DNA of 54,669 nucleotides from Clostridia bacterium. Lineage in GTDB: Bacteria > Bacillota > Clostridia > Oscillospirales > Feifaniaceae. A model generated the notes under the pieces. The model ran no database searches and was not told the origin of the DNA. It worked only from the letters and a program-made list of their open reading frames with translations. How positions within the stretch are numbered: the stretch's first letter is position 1; the number at the start of each line of letters is the position of its first letter. The position numbers were made by a program, and so were the translations under genes. Shown here one piece after another: positions 26,513-33,897 of the stretch. The stretch spans positions 1 through 54,669 of the forward strand of contig JAFWXR010000055.1 of the NCBI GenBank assembly GCA_017517965.1. The letters are read 5' to 3'.

Positions 26513-26989
26513 TTTCTCAATTCCTGCTGATTTATACAATTCTTTTTCTATTTCCTGCGGGTCTTCCCCCGTTGCAAGTGCCGCCTCCGACACGAGCACC
26601 TGCTTTGCACTCATAAGCATTTTACGCTCACTCGTAGACAGACCTTTCTCAAGATCCCTGTCCAGCAGTGATTTTACAACGGATGCTACAACCATCATAT
26701 CACCCGATTTAAGACGCACCATATTATCACGAAAACGCTGATTCCAATTCGTTTCGGACGGCAACTCAAGCTCACCTATTTTTGAAATGACGGTTTTCGC
26801 GGTTTTTGCATCAACAATATCTCTGAGACCGACGTCGGCATCAACAGGCACCATAACCGTCATATCCGATATCGGAATCTTCAATATGTAATAACTTTTT
26901 ATTTCCCCTAAAATTTCTTTTTCTTCGATGTTCTGAATCACACCTGCACCGTGCAGAGGATACAACACGGTATCGCCGATTTTAAACAT
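26510..26989 (-). CDS. carD: CarD/CdnL-family transcription regulator
   Basis: 159 residues. N-terminal RNA-polymerase-interacting Tudor-like domain (MFKIGDTVLYPLHGAGVIQNIEE) and an all-helical C-terminal part (KGLSTSERKMLMSAKQVLVSE). CarD-like proteins bind the RNA polymerase beta subunit and stabilise open promoter complexes. Next to ispD-ispF, a common arrangement in Firmicutes. A strong promoter is directly upstream. Confidence 0.92.
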   Translation of the reverse strand: MFKIGDTVLYPLHGAGVIQNIEEKEILGEIKSYYILKIPISDMTVMVPVDADVGLRDIVDAKTAKTVISKIGELELPSETNWNQRFRDNMVRLKSGDMMVVASVVKSLLDRDLEKGLSTSERKMLMSAKQVLVSEAALATGEDPQEIEKELYKSAGIEK

Positions 26990-27046
26990 ATCTACCTCAT
27001 CTTATTTGCCCGAAAAGCGACTGTTTTCGCCACTTTCACTAAGATG

Positions 27047-27076
27047 ATTATAGCATATTTTTACAAATAATTGCAA
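27047..27076 (-). promoter_or_regulatory. carD promoter
   Basis: Minus-strand TTGCAA (27071-27076), 18-base spacer ending TGC, then TATAAT (27047-27052): a perfect -10 box with an extended TG. It starts 5 bases after the spo0A stop. Confidence 0.75.
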
Positions 27077-27080
27077 GAAT

Positions 27081-27845
27081 TTATCTCATTTTATTTTCGA
27101 GTGTAAGCTTGTCGGCTATCATTGCAATAAACTCGGAATTGGTCGGTTTTCCCTTGCTGCAGGCTACCGTGTAACCGAAGTAACGGTTGAGCACATCAAC
27201 GTCTCCACGATCCCACGCCACCTCTACTGCATGGCGTATTGCCCTCTCAACCCTTGACGGACTTGTAGAGAACCTTTTTGCAACGTCGGGATAGAGTCTT
27301 TTCGTTATGCTTTCAAGCACTTCCATATCCATAACCGCCATTACGATTGACTCCCTGACATACTGATACCCTTTAATGTGTGCAGGTACGCCAATCTCGT
27401 GAATAATCTCGGTGACACGACGTTCAATTTTATTACGCAGTTCGTTTTCGACTATACCGCCTGCTTCTGCCCTGCCCTCTGTAATGTCGGAAATTCTCTG
27501 TGACAAAAGTGAAAAATCATTGTCCTTATGTACGTAGTAGGTCGCACCCCTTTTGTCTGCCTGACGCATTACTTCAGGTGACGCAATATAACTGTATATT
27601 ATGCAGTAAGGCTTATTCTCAGCATCCGCACCGATTGCCTCAAGCACACCTATTCCGTCAAGCTGAGGCATACACATATCAAGAACTATAACGTCAGGCT
27701 TATGCTCGTGTGCCATTTCGAGCACCTGATTGCCGTCCGTTGCAATACCGACAACTTCGTAACCGTCCTTTTCAAGAGCCTCTTTCTCACTGAGTCCCAG
27801 TTTTCTATCGTCATCTGCAATAAGCACCCGTATTGCACTTTCCAT
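27081..27845 (-). CDS. spo0A: Stage 0 sporulation response regulator Spo0A
   Basis: 254 residues from the ATG at 27845, preceded by GGAGGAAAG; an in-frame GTG at 27860 lies in that site and is rejected. Receiver domain 1-120 with acidic pocket ADDD, phospho-acceptor Asp in [14 protein letters not shown], and conserved Lys in YYVHKDND. The C-terminal Spo0A DNA-binding domain has the recognition-helix block [21 protein letters not shown]. Master regulator of sporulation entry. spoIVB, its usual neighbour, lies about 5 kb upstream in the same direction. Confidence 0.98.
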   Translation of the reverse strand: MESAIRVLIADDDRKLGLSEKEALEKDGYEVVGIATDGNQVLEMAHEHKPDVIVLDMCMPQLDGIGVLEAIGADAENKPYCIIYSYIASPEVMRQADKRGATYYVHKDNDFSLLSQRISDITEGRAEAGGIVENELRNKIERRVTEIIHEIGVPAHIKGYQYVRESIVMAVMDMEVLESITKRLYPDVAKRFSTSPSRVERAIRHAVEVAWDRGDVDVLNRYFGYTVACSKGKPTNSEFIAMIADKLTLENKMR

Positions 27846-27881
27846 TTTTCTTTCCTCCACAACGAATTTATTATGTTACAT

Positions 27882-27915
27882 ATTTTAGCAACCATTTCCA
27901 ATAAATCAAGTCGAA
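27882..27915 (-). promoter_or_regulatory. Possible spo0A promoter with 0A-box-like site
   Basis: Minus-strand TTGATT (27904-27909), 16-base spacer, TAAAAT (27882-27887). Overlapping the upstream edge is TTCGACTT (27908-27915), which matches 6 of 8 bases of the 0A-box complement TTCGACAA. Suggests autoregulation; weak evidence. Confidence 0.4.
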
Positions 27916-27929
27916 TTATGTCAAAAATA

Positions 27930-27959
27930 TAAAAAAAGGGAGCATAAACTCCCTTTTTT
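27930..27959 (-). terminator. Terminator after PHP gene
   Basis: Arms AAAAAAGGGAG and CTCCCTTTTTT with 6-base loop and T run on minus strand, directly after the PHP stop and about 15 bases before the possible spo0A promoter. Confidence 0.85.
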
Positions 27960-28764
27960 ATATAATAATCGGATACGGTTTTCGTGATCTGTAATAATAA
28001 ACGTTCTTAAATCCGATTTCTTTGATAACTTCAACCGCTTTGTCAAAATGGTTTGATGCCTTCTCGGCAACATGTGCATCCGACCCCAAGGTAATAAGGT
28101 GACCGCCCATATCGTAATACGTTTTCAGAATATCTTTGGGTGGCATAAAATCACCGAGAACGGAATAAGAAGACGTGTTCACCTCAAGTGCAATACCTTT
28201 TTCTATTATTTTCGAGAGAACTTTTTCTATTTTTCCCTTGCATAGCCCTATGTCGAATCCGATATTATATTTGCCGTTTATATATTTCAGCGGAAACGTA
28301 AGATGTGCCACGACGTCAATGTCAATCGTATCTGCCATAACAAAAAGATCGTCAAAATACTCATTCATATATTCCGTCACGGCATCAGCTGAAAACACCG
28401 AGAAATCGGTACGTGCAACAACCTCGTTTCTGACCAGATGAACGGAGCCTATTATAACGTCATAGTTAGCGAGGTTTCTCATTTTCGCATACACTTCGGG
28501 GTAAAACGAGGCTTCGCCGATTTCTATACCTGCCAATGTGAGCGGGTTTTCGCCGTATTTTTCGTTAAGCTGCCGAACCGTCTGTTCCGCATTCTGTATA
28601 GGCGTATAAATGTCATACCTTTCAAATGAATGGCAGTCAAAATGGTCGGTAACGGCAAATACAGCCGCCCCTTTTTCCCGTTGAGCCAAAAGCATATCTT
28701 CAATTTCACACACAGAGTCGTGCGAATACCGACTGTGTGTATGCATATCCGCTAATTTATTCAT
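27958..28764 (-). CDS. PHP-domain phosphatase (histidinol-phosphatase-like)
   Basis: 268 residues from the ATG at 28764, whose A is the last base of the upstream TGA; a TTG one codon earlier is a less likely start. PHP metal motifs: DMHTHSRYSHD at the N-terminus, AVTDHFDCH (about 37), GIEIGE, IGSVHLVRN and GSDAHVAEK near the C-terminus. Resembles HisK-type histidinol phosphatase, but the absence of other his genes leaves the substrate open. Coupled to the FAD oxidoreductase. Confidence 0.87.
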   Translation of the reverse strand: MNKLADMHTHSRYSHDSVCEIEDMLLAQREKGAAVFAVTDHFDCHSFERYDIYTPIQNAEQTVRQLNEKYGENPLTLAGIEIGEASFYPEVYAKMRNLANYDVIIGSVHLVRNEVVARTDFSVFSADAVTEYMNEYFDDLFVMADTIDIDVVAHLTFPLKYINGKYNIGFDIGLCKGKIEKVLSKIIEKGIALEVNTSSYSVLGDFMPPKDILKTYYDMGGHLITLGSDAHVAEKASNHFDKAVEVIKEIGFKNVYYYRSRKPYPIII

Positions 28765-30611
28765 CAATACACACGAACCTCAAATACGGATGCATTTTCA
28801 TATCCGTTCGTGCTGTGTATAACGACGTTTATCTTGTCGCATAAAACCGTTTCAACGTCGGTTATGCTCAGTCGCTGATGATTGTCCTTAACTTCTGCAA
28901 CCTTTGCAACTTTTCCGTCAAGCACGAATTCAAGCGAATAATCACGCACGAGCTCGGGCGGTACGCCGATTCTCTGCTGAAGCTGTCTTTTCTTGGAAAG
29001 AGTCTGCTTAATTGCATATTTGAAGTTGGAATCAAAGGTAAGTCTGACCTGTGACACTTCACACGGCTTTTCAAAAGTAAGTGTGAGCGTTTCACCCTCT
29101 TTACCCATTCCGTCTGAAACCCAGATGTTTCTGTTTTCACCTTCACCCCTCGAAATTCCGTTTATGACGTTTTCGGGGCCAAAGCCTTCCTTAAATGAAC
29201 TTGCAGTTACCGTTGCATTTCTCGCAAGGTCAGCCTCATCCGTGTTATATACACCGGGAATATAACAGTCGTCACGAAGCAATGTCTGCTGAAGTTCATC
29301 CATATGTTCTGCTATGCCACGGGGGTCACAGCCGTATTTTATACACATTGAAGCGGCAGTTCCCACAGCCTGAGCACCCATAGCACACGTGCCCATAACT
29401 CTCGTTGAGCCCATTGCCATTTTGGAGGCACTTATGTTTCGTCCCGCCATCATAAGATTTCCTATATTTTTGGAATAATAGCAACGGTAAGGAATCGTAT
29501 ACGCACCTTCAAAACCGATAATCGAGCTGGGAAGCTTGTCAAAATCGTAAAGACCTCTGGGAGCATGTATATCCATCGCCCAACCGCCGTATGCAACAGC
29601 ATCCTCGAACTGACGGTTAGCCAGAACGTCGTTTTCATTGAGAATGTAGTCACCCACAAGTCGTCTGCTTTCACGCATACCGGGCATCATACCGACCCAT
29701 TCAAGATCGTAATTCTCTGCACCGTGTTCACCGCCGTTTTTGATATGATCCCAAACGCCGTATATGCAGGATACGAGCTCGTCACGGATTTCTTCATACT
29801 CGTCGATAATATCCTCTTTTTCACCGCTGAGTTCTATCCACCAGTAGCCGTAGTCAATCTGTGCGGAACCGAAGTTCGCCACACGTAAGTAAGCGTCATC
29901 CTCATCACCCTTGGACTGTGCGGCATGCATACTTGAGTGAGTTCTGTATTTCAAATCCTCTTCAGTAAAGGTCTTTGCAAATTCAGGCCTTTTGAAGTTT
30001 ACTGAATGACCCCTGTCTACCGCCTTGAAAAGAAGTGTGTTACCCATACGGTTATTGTTGGGCTTTTCGGGTGCATCCTTTTCGCCGAATTCATCCCTGC
30101 CCTCGCTGCCGATACGATACTCCGCACCTGCAAGATAACCCAAAGTGCCGTTACCCGTACAGTCAATAAATATCTTACCGTCAATAATCCAGCGTGTTTC
30201 GGTGGTCTGCTGATATGTAATTATCTGACGGATTTCACCGTTTTCCATCACGCAGTCTTCCATAGTGGTATTGAGGTACGAGGTCAGATTTTCCTGACTT
30301 TTTACCTTGCTGTACAACACGAGATCCCATTTTGAATACTCAAAATAGTCGTTGACACTCTTATTGTCAAGCAGGATTTCATACAGAATACCGCCTTCCT
30401 CAAGGTCGGGCTTCGCCATATTCTCCGATGCACCGCATACGTGCATTCTTATCTCACTTGAAGCATTTCCGCCAAAAACGTGTCTTGCCTGAACAAGTGC
30501 AGTCTTTACACCGTGACGTGCGCAGGAAATGGCAGCCGCCATACCCGATAAGCCGCCGCCGACAACCACAACGTCATACGACTGTCTTTTCGTCTTTACA
30601 TCTCTTCTCAT
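28764..30611 (-). CDS. FAD-dependent oxidoreductase with C-terminal beta-sandwich extension
   Basis: 615 residues. N-terminal FAD-binding fold (VVVVGGGLSGMAAAISCARHG, about 14-34), then GGNASSEIRMH and FIDCTGNGTLGYLAGAEYRIG typical of the large FAD_oxidored family. A conserved ATGAQ-like region reads MGTCAMGAQAVGTAASMC (about 400). The last ~150 residues (from ARNATVTASS) look like a discoidin/carbohydrate-binding beta-sandwich. No signal peptide, so it is cytoplasmic. AAAGGAGA precedes the ATG. Such proteins are often linked to sugar or uronate metabolism, but the substrate is unknown. Confidence 0.85.
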   Translation of the reverse strand: MRRDVKTKRQSYDVVVVGGGLSGMAAAISCARHGVKTALVQARHVFGGNASSEIRMHVCGASENMAKPDLEEGGILYEILLDNKSVNDYFEYSKWDLVLYSKVKSQENLTSYLNTTMEDCVMENGEIRQIITYQQTTETRWIIDGKIFIDCTGNGTLGYLAGAEYRIGSEGRDEFGEKDAPEKPNNNRMGNTLLFKAVDRGHSVNFKRPEFAKTFTEEDLKYRTHSSMHAAQSKGDEDDAYLRVANFGSAQIDYGYWWIELSGEKEDIIDEYEEIRDELVSCIYGVWDHIKNGGEHGAENYDLEWVGMMPGMRESRRLVGDYILNENDVLANRQFEDAVAYGGWAMDIHAPRGLYDFDKLPSSIIGFEGAYTIPYRCYYSKNIGNLMMAGRNISASKMAMGSTRVMGTCAMGAQAVGTAASMCIKYGCDPRGIAEHMDELQQTLLRDDCYIPGVYNTDEADLARNATVTASSFKEGFGPENVINGISRGEGENRNIWVSDGMGKEGETLTLTFEKPCEVSQVRLTFDSNFKYAIKQTLSKKRQLQQRIGVPPELVRDYSLEFVLDGKVAKVAEVKDNHQRLSITDVETVLCDKINVVIHSTNGYENASVFEVRVY

Positions 30612-30690
30612 AACGGTCTCCTTTAATTTTTACTATAACAGAATTATTATAACATAAACACATTCCTCATTCAAAGAGGAAAAACAGAAT

Positions 30691-31440
30691 TTACGGTTTG
30701 ACCTCTCCGTTTGTTTCTATGATGTCTGCACCTAATTTTTCTGCCATGGCAAGCTCGCCGGCGTTTGATATTATCCAAAGTCCCAGCTTGGCATATTTCT
30801 TTACCTTTTTTGATAATTTTTCATCTGCAAATGCAACCTTGACCCATGACGTTTTCGGACATTCTATCGGAAGCCAGACCGTTAATTGCTCTTTTGGTAA
30901 AAGGGTGCCTATTTCTTCCAAAACCGCGTCGTTTACCGGTCCGTCATAATGAAAATGCATCGAAGGGAAAATTCCAGTCACCTTTTTCAGTTCGTCTGTG
31001 TCGAAGCAGGTAAGAGAGACAATATCCTCGTAGGGTTTTAAAAGTTCAAAAAATGCCTTTCTCTGCCCCGACGTAAATTTCTGATACTTATTGTCAATTT
31101 TCAGTTTAATATTATTTTTCTTTGCGAGGCAAAGTACGTCTTCAAAAAGCGCAATCTTCGTGCCCTTAAACTCCTGCGATAACCTTATGCCGAAATCATA
31201 GTCTAAAGCCTGCTCATACGTAATATCACTGATATTCACCGTTTCCTCAAGTTCACTGCCGTCCTGCAATCTTGCCATTCTGTTTATCGTGGCATCGTGC
31301 AGTAAGACGAATCTGCCGTCCTTCGTGACCGAAACGTCAAGTTCTATAACACCGTATCCCTGCCTTACGGCAGCCTCAAAAGCCGGCATTGTATTTTCGG
31401 GATACTCCGTGCGTACCCCTCTGTGTGCCTGGTAAATCAT
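30691..31440 (-). CDS. Glycerophosphodiester phosphodiesterase family protein
   Basis: 249 residues, a complete GDPD TIM barrel. Catalytic motifs are AHRGVRTEYPENT (4-16), VIELDVSVTKDG (about 35-46) and VLLHDATINRM (about 49). Hydrolyses glycerophosphodiesters such as deacylated phospholipids to glycerol-3-phosphate and alcohol. No signal peptide. It follows the terminator at 31494-31519; a TATAAT at 31472-31477 (minus) may be part of its own promoter but no good -35 is seen. Confidence 0.93.
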   Translation of the reverse strand: MIYQAHRGVRTEYPENTMPAFEAAVRQGYGVIELDVSVTKDGRFVLLHDATINRMARLQDGSELEETVNISDITYEQALDYDFGIRLSQEFKGTKIALFEDVLCLAKKNNIKLKIDNKYQKFTSGQRKAFFELLKPYEDIVSLTCFDTDELKKVTGIFPSMHFHYDGPVNDAVLEEIGTLLPKEQLTVWLPIECPKTSWVKVAFADEKLSKKVKKYAKLGLWIISNAGELAMAEKLGADIIETNGEVKP

Positions 31441-31493
31441 CTTAACCCCCGTTTACAGCGCGTTTTTTACTATTATAATCCACTTACTGCAAA

Positions 31494-31519
31494 TAAAAAA
31501 GCCCTTTCGGGCTTTTTTA
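31494..31519 (-). terminator. Original spoIVB terminator
   Basis: Perfect arms AAAAAAGCCC and GGGCTTTTTT with a 4-base TTTC/GAAA loop, directly after the stop codon of the displaced spoIVB end. Confidence 0.88.
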
Positions 31520-31639
31520 TTTCATTGCATCGAGCATATTTTCGATGAAAATGGCGTAGCCTTTTGATGAATCGTTTACAAGAGCGTGAGTTACGGCACC
31601 AATCAGTTTGCCGTTTTGTATTATCGGTGAACCGCTCAT
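31517..31639 (-). pseudogene. Displaced 3' end of spoIVB (last 40 codons and stop)
   Basis: Reading the minus strand from 31639 gives [18 protein letters not shown] and on to [11 protein letters not shown] then TAA. This is 31 of 40 residues identical, with equal length and no gap, to the last 40 residues of the intact SpoIVB at 32626-32745. It begins exactly at the Met of the catalytic GMSGSP motif. Upstream of 31639 the frame reads unrelated residues (for example LLDIS) with no homology to SpoIVB. It has no start signal of its own. Interpreted as the original gene end, separated from its body by an insertion. Confidence 0.88.
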
Positions 31640-31760
31640 GCTGATGTCAAGTAGGGAACAAAAGAAATTTGCAGAAAAATTGCGTTTTTATCCCAAAAAT
31701 ACACAAAAAAGGAGGTTTTTACATAGCTTAACCAGAATCCCTAAGTTGACATAGATGAAA

Positions 31761-31802
31761 TGTCGAAAAAACCGTATTTTAAGACTTCTCGCGTTTTCGA
31801 CA
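31761..31802. repeat. Inverted repeat TGTCGAAAA / TTTTCGACA
   Basis: Two perfect 9-base arms separated by 24 bases in the non-coding part of the inserted segment. Could be a recombinase or regulator binding site; no function is assigned. Confidence 0.5.
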
Positions 31803-31849
31803 AATTCTGATTTTTGGGGGTGCGCAAGTGTTAATTTCTAGAATGACAA

Positions 31850-31882
31850 ACAGCGCAAGCGGTATATCACCGTCTGCGCTGT
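31850..31882 (-). terminator. Hairpin after element membrane protein
   Basis: Arms ACAGCGCA and TGCGCTGT with inner pairing of CGGTGATATACCG, 12 bases after the stop of the membrane protein. The following T run is interrupted, so termination would be modest. Confidence 0.55.
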
Positions 31883-31893
31883 ATAAAACGGTA

Positions 31894-32295
31894 TCAATAT
31901 TTCTTTTTCAGCACCAAGTAACAGACCCAGTAAAGAAGCACCAGAATGCTGACGGCAAAGCCTGCCGTTATTGAGAGCAGATCCTGACCCAGCAACTTGA
32001 AAACAATGGCACAGATGGCTGCGATCAAAACAAACAGATATCCGGCCCATGCCCACGCTTTGTTGCGGATAAAATGGTTGCGCTCGTCCTGTGTCTCCAC
32101 ATCCCATTTTTCGCGATAAGATTCGTCTTTTTTGTAGCGCAGAAACTGGATTACACGAACTGCTCCCATAGCGATCAATGCACCGCCCATTCCGCTCCAG
32201 AAGGAATCCACAACCTCCAGCATTCCAAGAACCATCAGAACTGCGCCAAAGATTATATAGATAATATAAGCTATCATTCTTCTATCGTTTTTCAT
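31894..32295 (-). CDS. Four-helix membrane protein of HTH/membrane pair
   Basis: 133 residues. Membrane segments at about 8-27, 33-48, 80-100 and 107-128; between the pairs is a charged loop with RYKKDESYREKWDVETQDER and the motif DERNHFIRNKAWAWA. The DER...KA motif resembles DUF2178-like membrane proteins that are commonly paired with a small HTH repressor; this is a tentative family placement. The gene begins immediately after the HTH stop, so they are one transcript. Function unknown. Confidence 0.75.
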   Translation of the reverse strand: MKNDRRMIAYIIYIIFGAVLMVLGMLEVVDSFWSGMGGALIAMGAVRVIQFLRYKKDESYREKWDVETQDERNHFIRNKAWAWAGYLFVLIAAICAIVFKLLGQDLLSITAGFAVSILVLLYWVCYLVLKKKY

Positions 32296-32499
32296 TTAAA
32301 TCTCCTCCTCTTCAAAAACGAATATATCTTCAATGGTCATTCCAAAGTATTTTGCTATTTTATATGCCAGCATGATAGACGGATTATACCGTCCGTTTTC
32401 CAAAGAGCTGATAGTCTGCCTGGAAACACCCAAAGCTTTTGCCATTTCATCCTGTAAGATTCCCTGCTCTTTTCTTATGTTCTCGATTTTGTTCTTCAT
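32296..32499 (-). CDS. Small Xre-family HTH transcriptional regulator
   Basis: 67 residues from the ATG at 32499, preceded by AAGGAGG; six further codons upstream are in frame but cross that site. Helix-turn-helix of the Cro/CI type at about 14-55 (QDEMAKALGVSRQTISSLENG, split by motif ALGVSRQTIS), followed by KIAKYFGMTIEDIF. There is no ligand domain. It probably represses its own promoter, whose start region holds a perfect GTAAAG-N4-CTTTAC palindrome, and partners the membrane protein downstream. Confidence 0.88.
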   Translation of the reverse strand: MKNKIENIRKEQGILQDEMAKALGVSRQTISSLENGRYNPSIMLAYKIAKYFGMTIEDIFVFEEEEI

Positions 32500-32519
32500 A
32501 AGGCACCTCCTTACCAAAC

Positions 32520-32581
32520 GTAAAGCTTACTTTACATCAACAGTATAGCATATTGTATTTGGAATGTCAAGCACGCTTTAC
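32520..32581 (-). promoter_or_regulatory. Consensus promoter and palindromic operator of the HTH gene
   Basis: Minus-strand TTGACA (32565-32570), 17-base spacer, TATACT (32542-32547), close to ideal sigma-A. The palindrome GTAAAGTAAGCTTTAC sits at 32520-32535, just after the start of transcription, and a further half-site GTAAAGC is at 32575-32581 next to the -35. The spacing fits repression by the small HTH protein. Confidence 0.7.
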
Positions 32582-32594
32582 ATATTTTCAAGAA

Positions 32595-32622
32595 AGAAAA
32601 GGCGGGGAATTGCCCGCCTTAA
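32595..32622 (-). terminator. Terminator of full-length spoIVB
   Basis: Arms AAGGCGGG and CCCGCCTT, 6-base loop, then TTCTTTCTT on the minus strand, immediately after the stop. It differs from the terminator at 31494-31519 and came with the replacement gene end. Confidence 0.75.
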
Positions 32623-33795
32623 TTACGCTGCTGCATCCAGCATATTTTCAATGAAGATGCCATATCCGGTGGTCGGATCGTTGACAAGGACATGGGTAAC
32701 AGCACCCACCAGTTTTCCGTCCTGGATGATCGGTGAGCCGGACATGCCCTGTACTATACCGCCCGTTTTTGAAAGAAGTTCCTTATCCGTTACCCTTATC
32801 GACATATTTTTCGTCTTTGACGTGCCGTTATAGACCTTTTCTATCTCAACGGCGTATTCTTTCGTGCCGTCACCGACGTCGCATATTATCGTCGCTTTTC
32901 CCGTTTTTACACCGCTTCGTGAGCAGGTTTCGTACAGCCGTGACGTATCTATACCGCCAAGGTCGGAAAGTGTTCCGTAAACACCCGTCTGTGTGTTTTT
33001 CAGAATTGTTCCGATTTCTTCTTTTTCATTTATAATGCCCGTAAGTTCACCGGGTGAGCCTGCCTTGCCCTTTATGACACCGTTTACCTGTGCCGTCACA
33101 ACGCTTCCGTGAAGCAGGGGCATTATCTCACCCGTATCAATATCGCATATCCCGTGTCCGAGACCGCCGAACATACCCGTCTGTTTATCTACAAACGTTA
33201 CCGTGCCTATGCCTGCCGTGCTGTCACGCACCCACATACCGATTTTGTTTCCGGCATCTGTAAAAGCAGGCTTGACTTTTACTTTAAAGGATTTGTTTTT
33301 TCGCAAAATTTCAAATTCCATTTCTTGCGCCGAGTCGTTCACAAGACGGGAAATATCCTCATTCGTCATAACGTTCTGCCCGTTTACCGACAGTACGACG
33401 TCACCCGTTTCGATACCTGCCTCCCTTGCAGGAGAGACTATACCCTCGGCGGTTTCCACGTCTCCGAGACCGACAACGAGAACACCGTCGGTATAAAGTT
33501 TTACACCGAACGGACTTCCTGCCGCCACGAGTTCTCTCGATGAAATGACGTTTGCCGACACGGTTTTTATCGGTATTACGCCAAACAGACGTGCCTCATA
33601 CACCGCATCGCCCGTAACGGTGACGTCACTTACGGCATTCATCACTATTAAACTGCCGTCGTCAAAACTTTCCTCACCTGCAAAAACGCAGAAATCCTCT
33701 GCAACTCTGTCACGCAGTATGCCCGTCGTCATTATCGCAAATGCAGTAAGTACTATTATGACAAAATACAGTTTTTTATTTTTTAAAATGCTCAT
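32623..33795 (-). CDS. spoIVB: SpoIVB serine peptidase (S55), hybrid 3' end
   Basis: 390 residues from the ATG at 33795, preceded by GGAAGGAGG; a longer frame to 33828 crosses that site. One N-terminal membrane helix (about 8-26), a PDZ domain (about 100-190: GIVSPAREAGIETGDVVLSVNG), and the S55 domain with the catalytic His in GLGHGICD and Ser in GMSGSP. In the forespore SpoIVB is secreted and cleaves SpoIVFA to trigger sigma-K. The last 40 codons, from the Met before the catalytic Ser, appear to be a diverged replacement (see 31517-31639). The reading frame is unbroken, so the protease should be active. Confidence 0.95.
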   Translation of the reverse strand: MSILKNKKLYFVIIVLTAFAIMTTGILRDRVAEDFCVFAGEESFDDGSLIVMNAVSDVTVTGDAVYEARLFGVIPIKTVSANVISSRELVAAGSPFGVKLYTDGVLVVGLGDVETAEGIVSPAREAGIETGDVVLSVNGQNVMTNEDISRLVNDSAQEMEFEILRKNKSFKVKVKPAFTDAGNKIGMWVRDSTAGIGTVTFVDKQTGMFGGLGHGICDIDTGEIMPLLHGSVVTAQVNGVIKGKAGSPGELTGIINEKEEIGTILKNTQTGVYGTLSDLGGIDTSRLYETCSRSGVKTGKATIICDVGDGTKEYAVEIEKVYNGTSKTKNMSIRVTDKELLSKTGGIVQGMSGSPIIQDGKLVGAVTHVLVNDPTTGYGIFIENMLDAAA

Positions 33796-33818
33796 TTTTT
33801 CCTCCTTCCGCACAAAAA

Positions 33819-33849
33819 TAGTTTGCACAGAATGAAAGAAAATTATAAA
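33819..33849 (-). promoter_or_regulatory. Possible forespore (sigma-G-like) promoter of spoIVB
   Basis: Minus-strand CAAACTA (33819-33825) resembles the sigma-G -10 (CATACTA), with TTTATA (33844-33849) 18 bases upstream resembling its -35. Expected regulation for spoIVB; the match is modest. Confidence 0.35.
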
Positions 33850-33892
33850 ACAAAAAAGACCGCTTTTTTGTCAAAAAACGGTCTTTTTTTAT
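33850..33892 (-). terminator. MATE transporter terminator
   Basis: Arms AAAAAAGACCG and CGGTCTTTTTT enclosing a 16-base loop, T run on both strands, 6 bases after the MATE stop codon. Confidence 0.8.
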
Positions 33893-33897
33893 TTAAT

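Larger units (their letters stand above)
31641..31893. other. Non-coding left part of inserted segment
   Basis: About 250 bases without a supportable gene. It holds an AAAAAAGGAGG stretch (about 31706-31718), a 9-base inverted repeat TGTCGAAAA (31761-31769) and TTTTCGACA (31794-31802) and the hairpin at 31850-31882. Possibly the scar of a lost integrase or an element end. Confidence 0.4.
31640..32745 (-). mobile_element. Putative remnant of integrative element in spoIVB
   Basis: About 1.1 kb lies between the displaced spoIVB end (31517-31639) and the point where the intact gene's own end starts (32745). It brings a replacement 40-codon spoIVB tail with terminator, an HTH regulator, a membrane protein and about 250 bases of non-coding DNA. 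The two tails are colinear but differ in codon choice (TCCGGC against AGCGGT for Ser-Gly; CTGGTGGGT against CTGATTGGT), as expected if one came from another species. The bases next to the crossover share only GCATG. No integrase or transposase is present, so it would be a deletion remnant or a non-autonomous unit. The element interpretation is inference; the duplication itself is seen directly. Confidence 0.6.

Noticed and set aside
31838-32107. 89-residue minus-strand frame overlapping the element membrane protein
   Set aside because: Out-of-frame shadow of the 133-residue protein, which has membrane helices and is coupled to the HTH gene.
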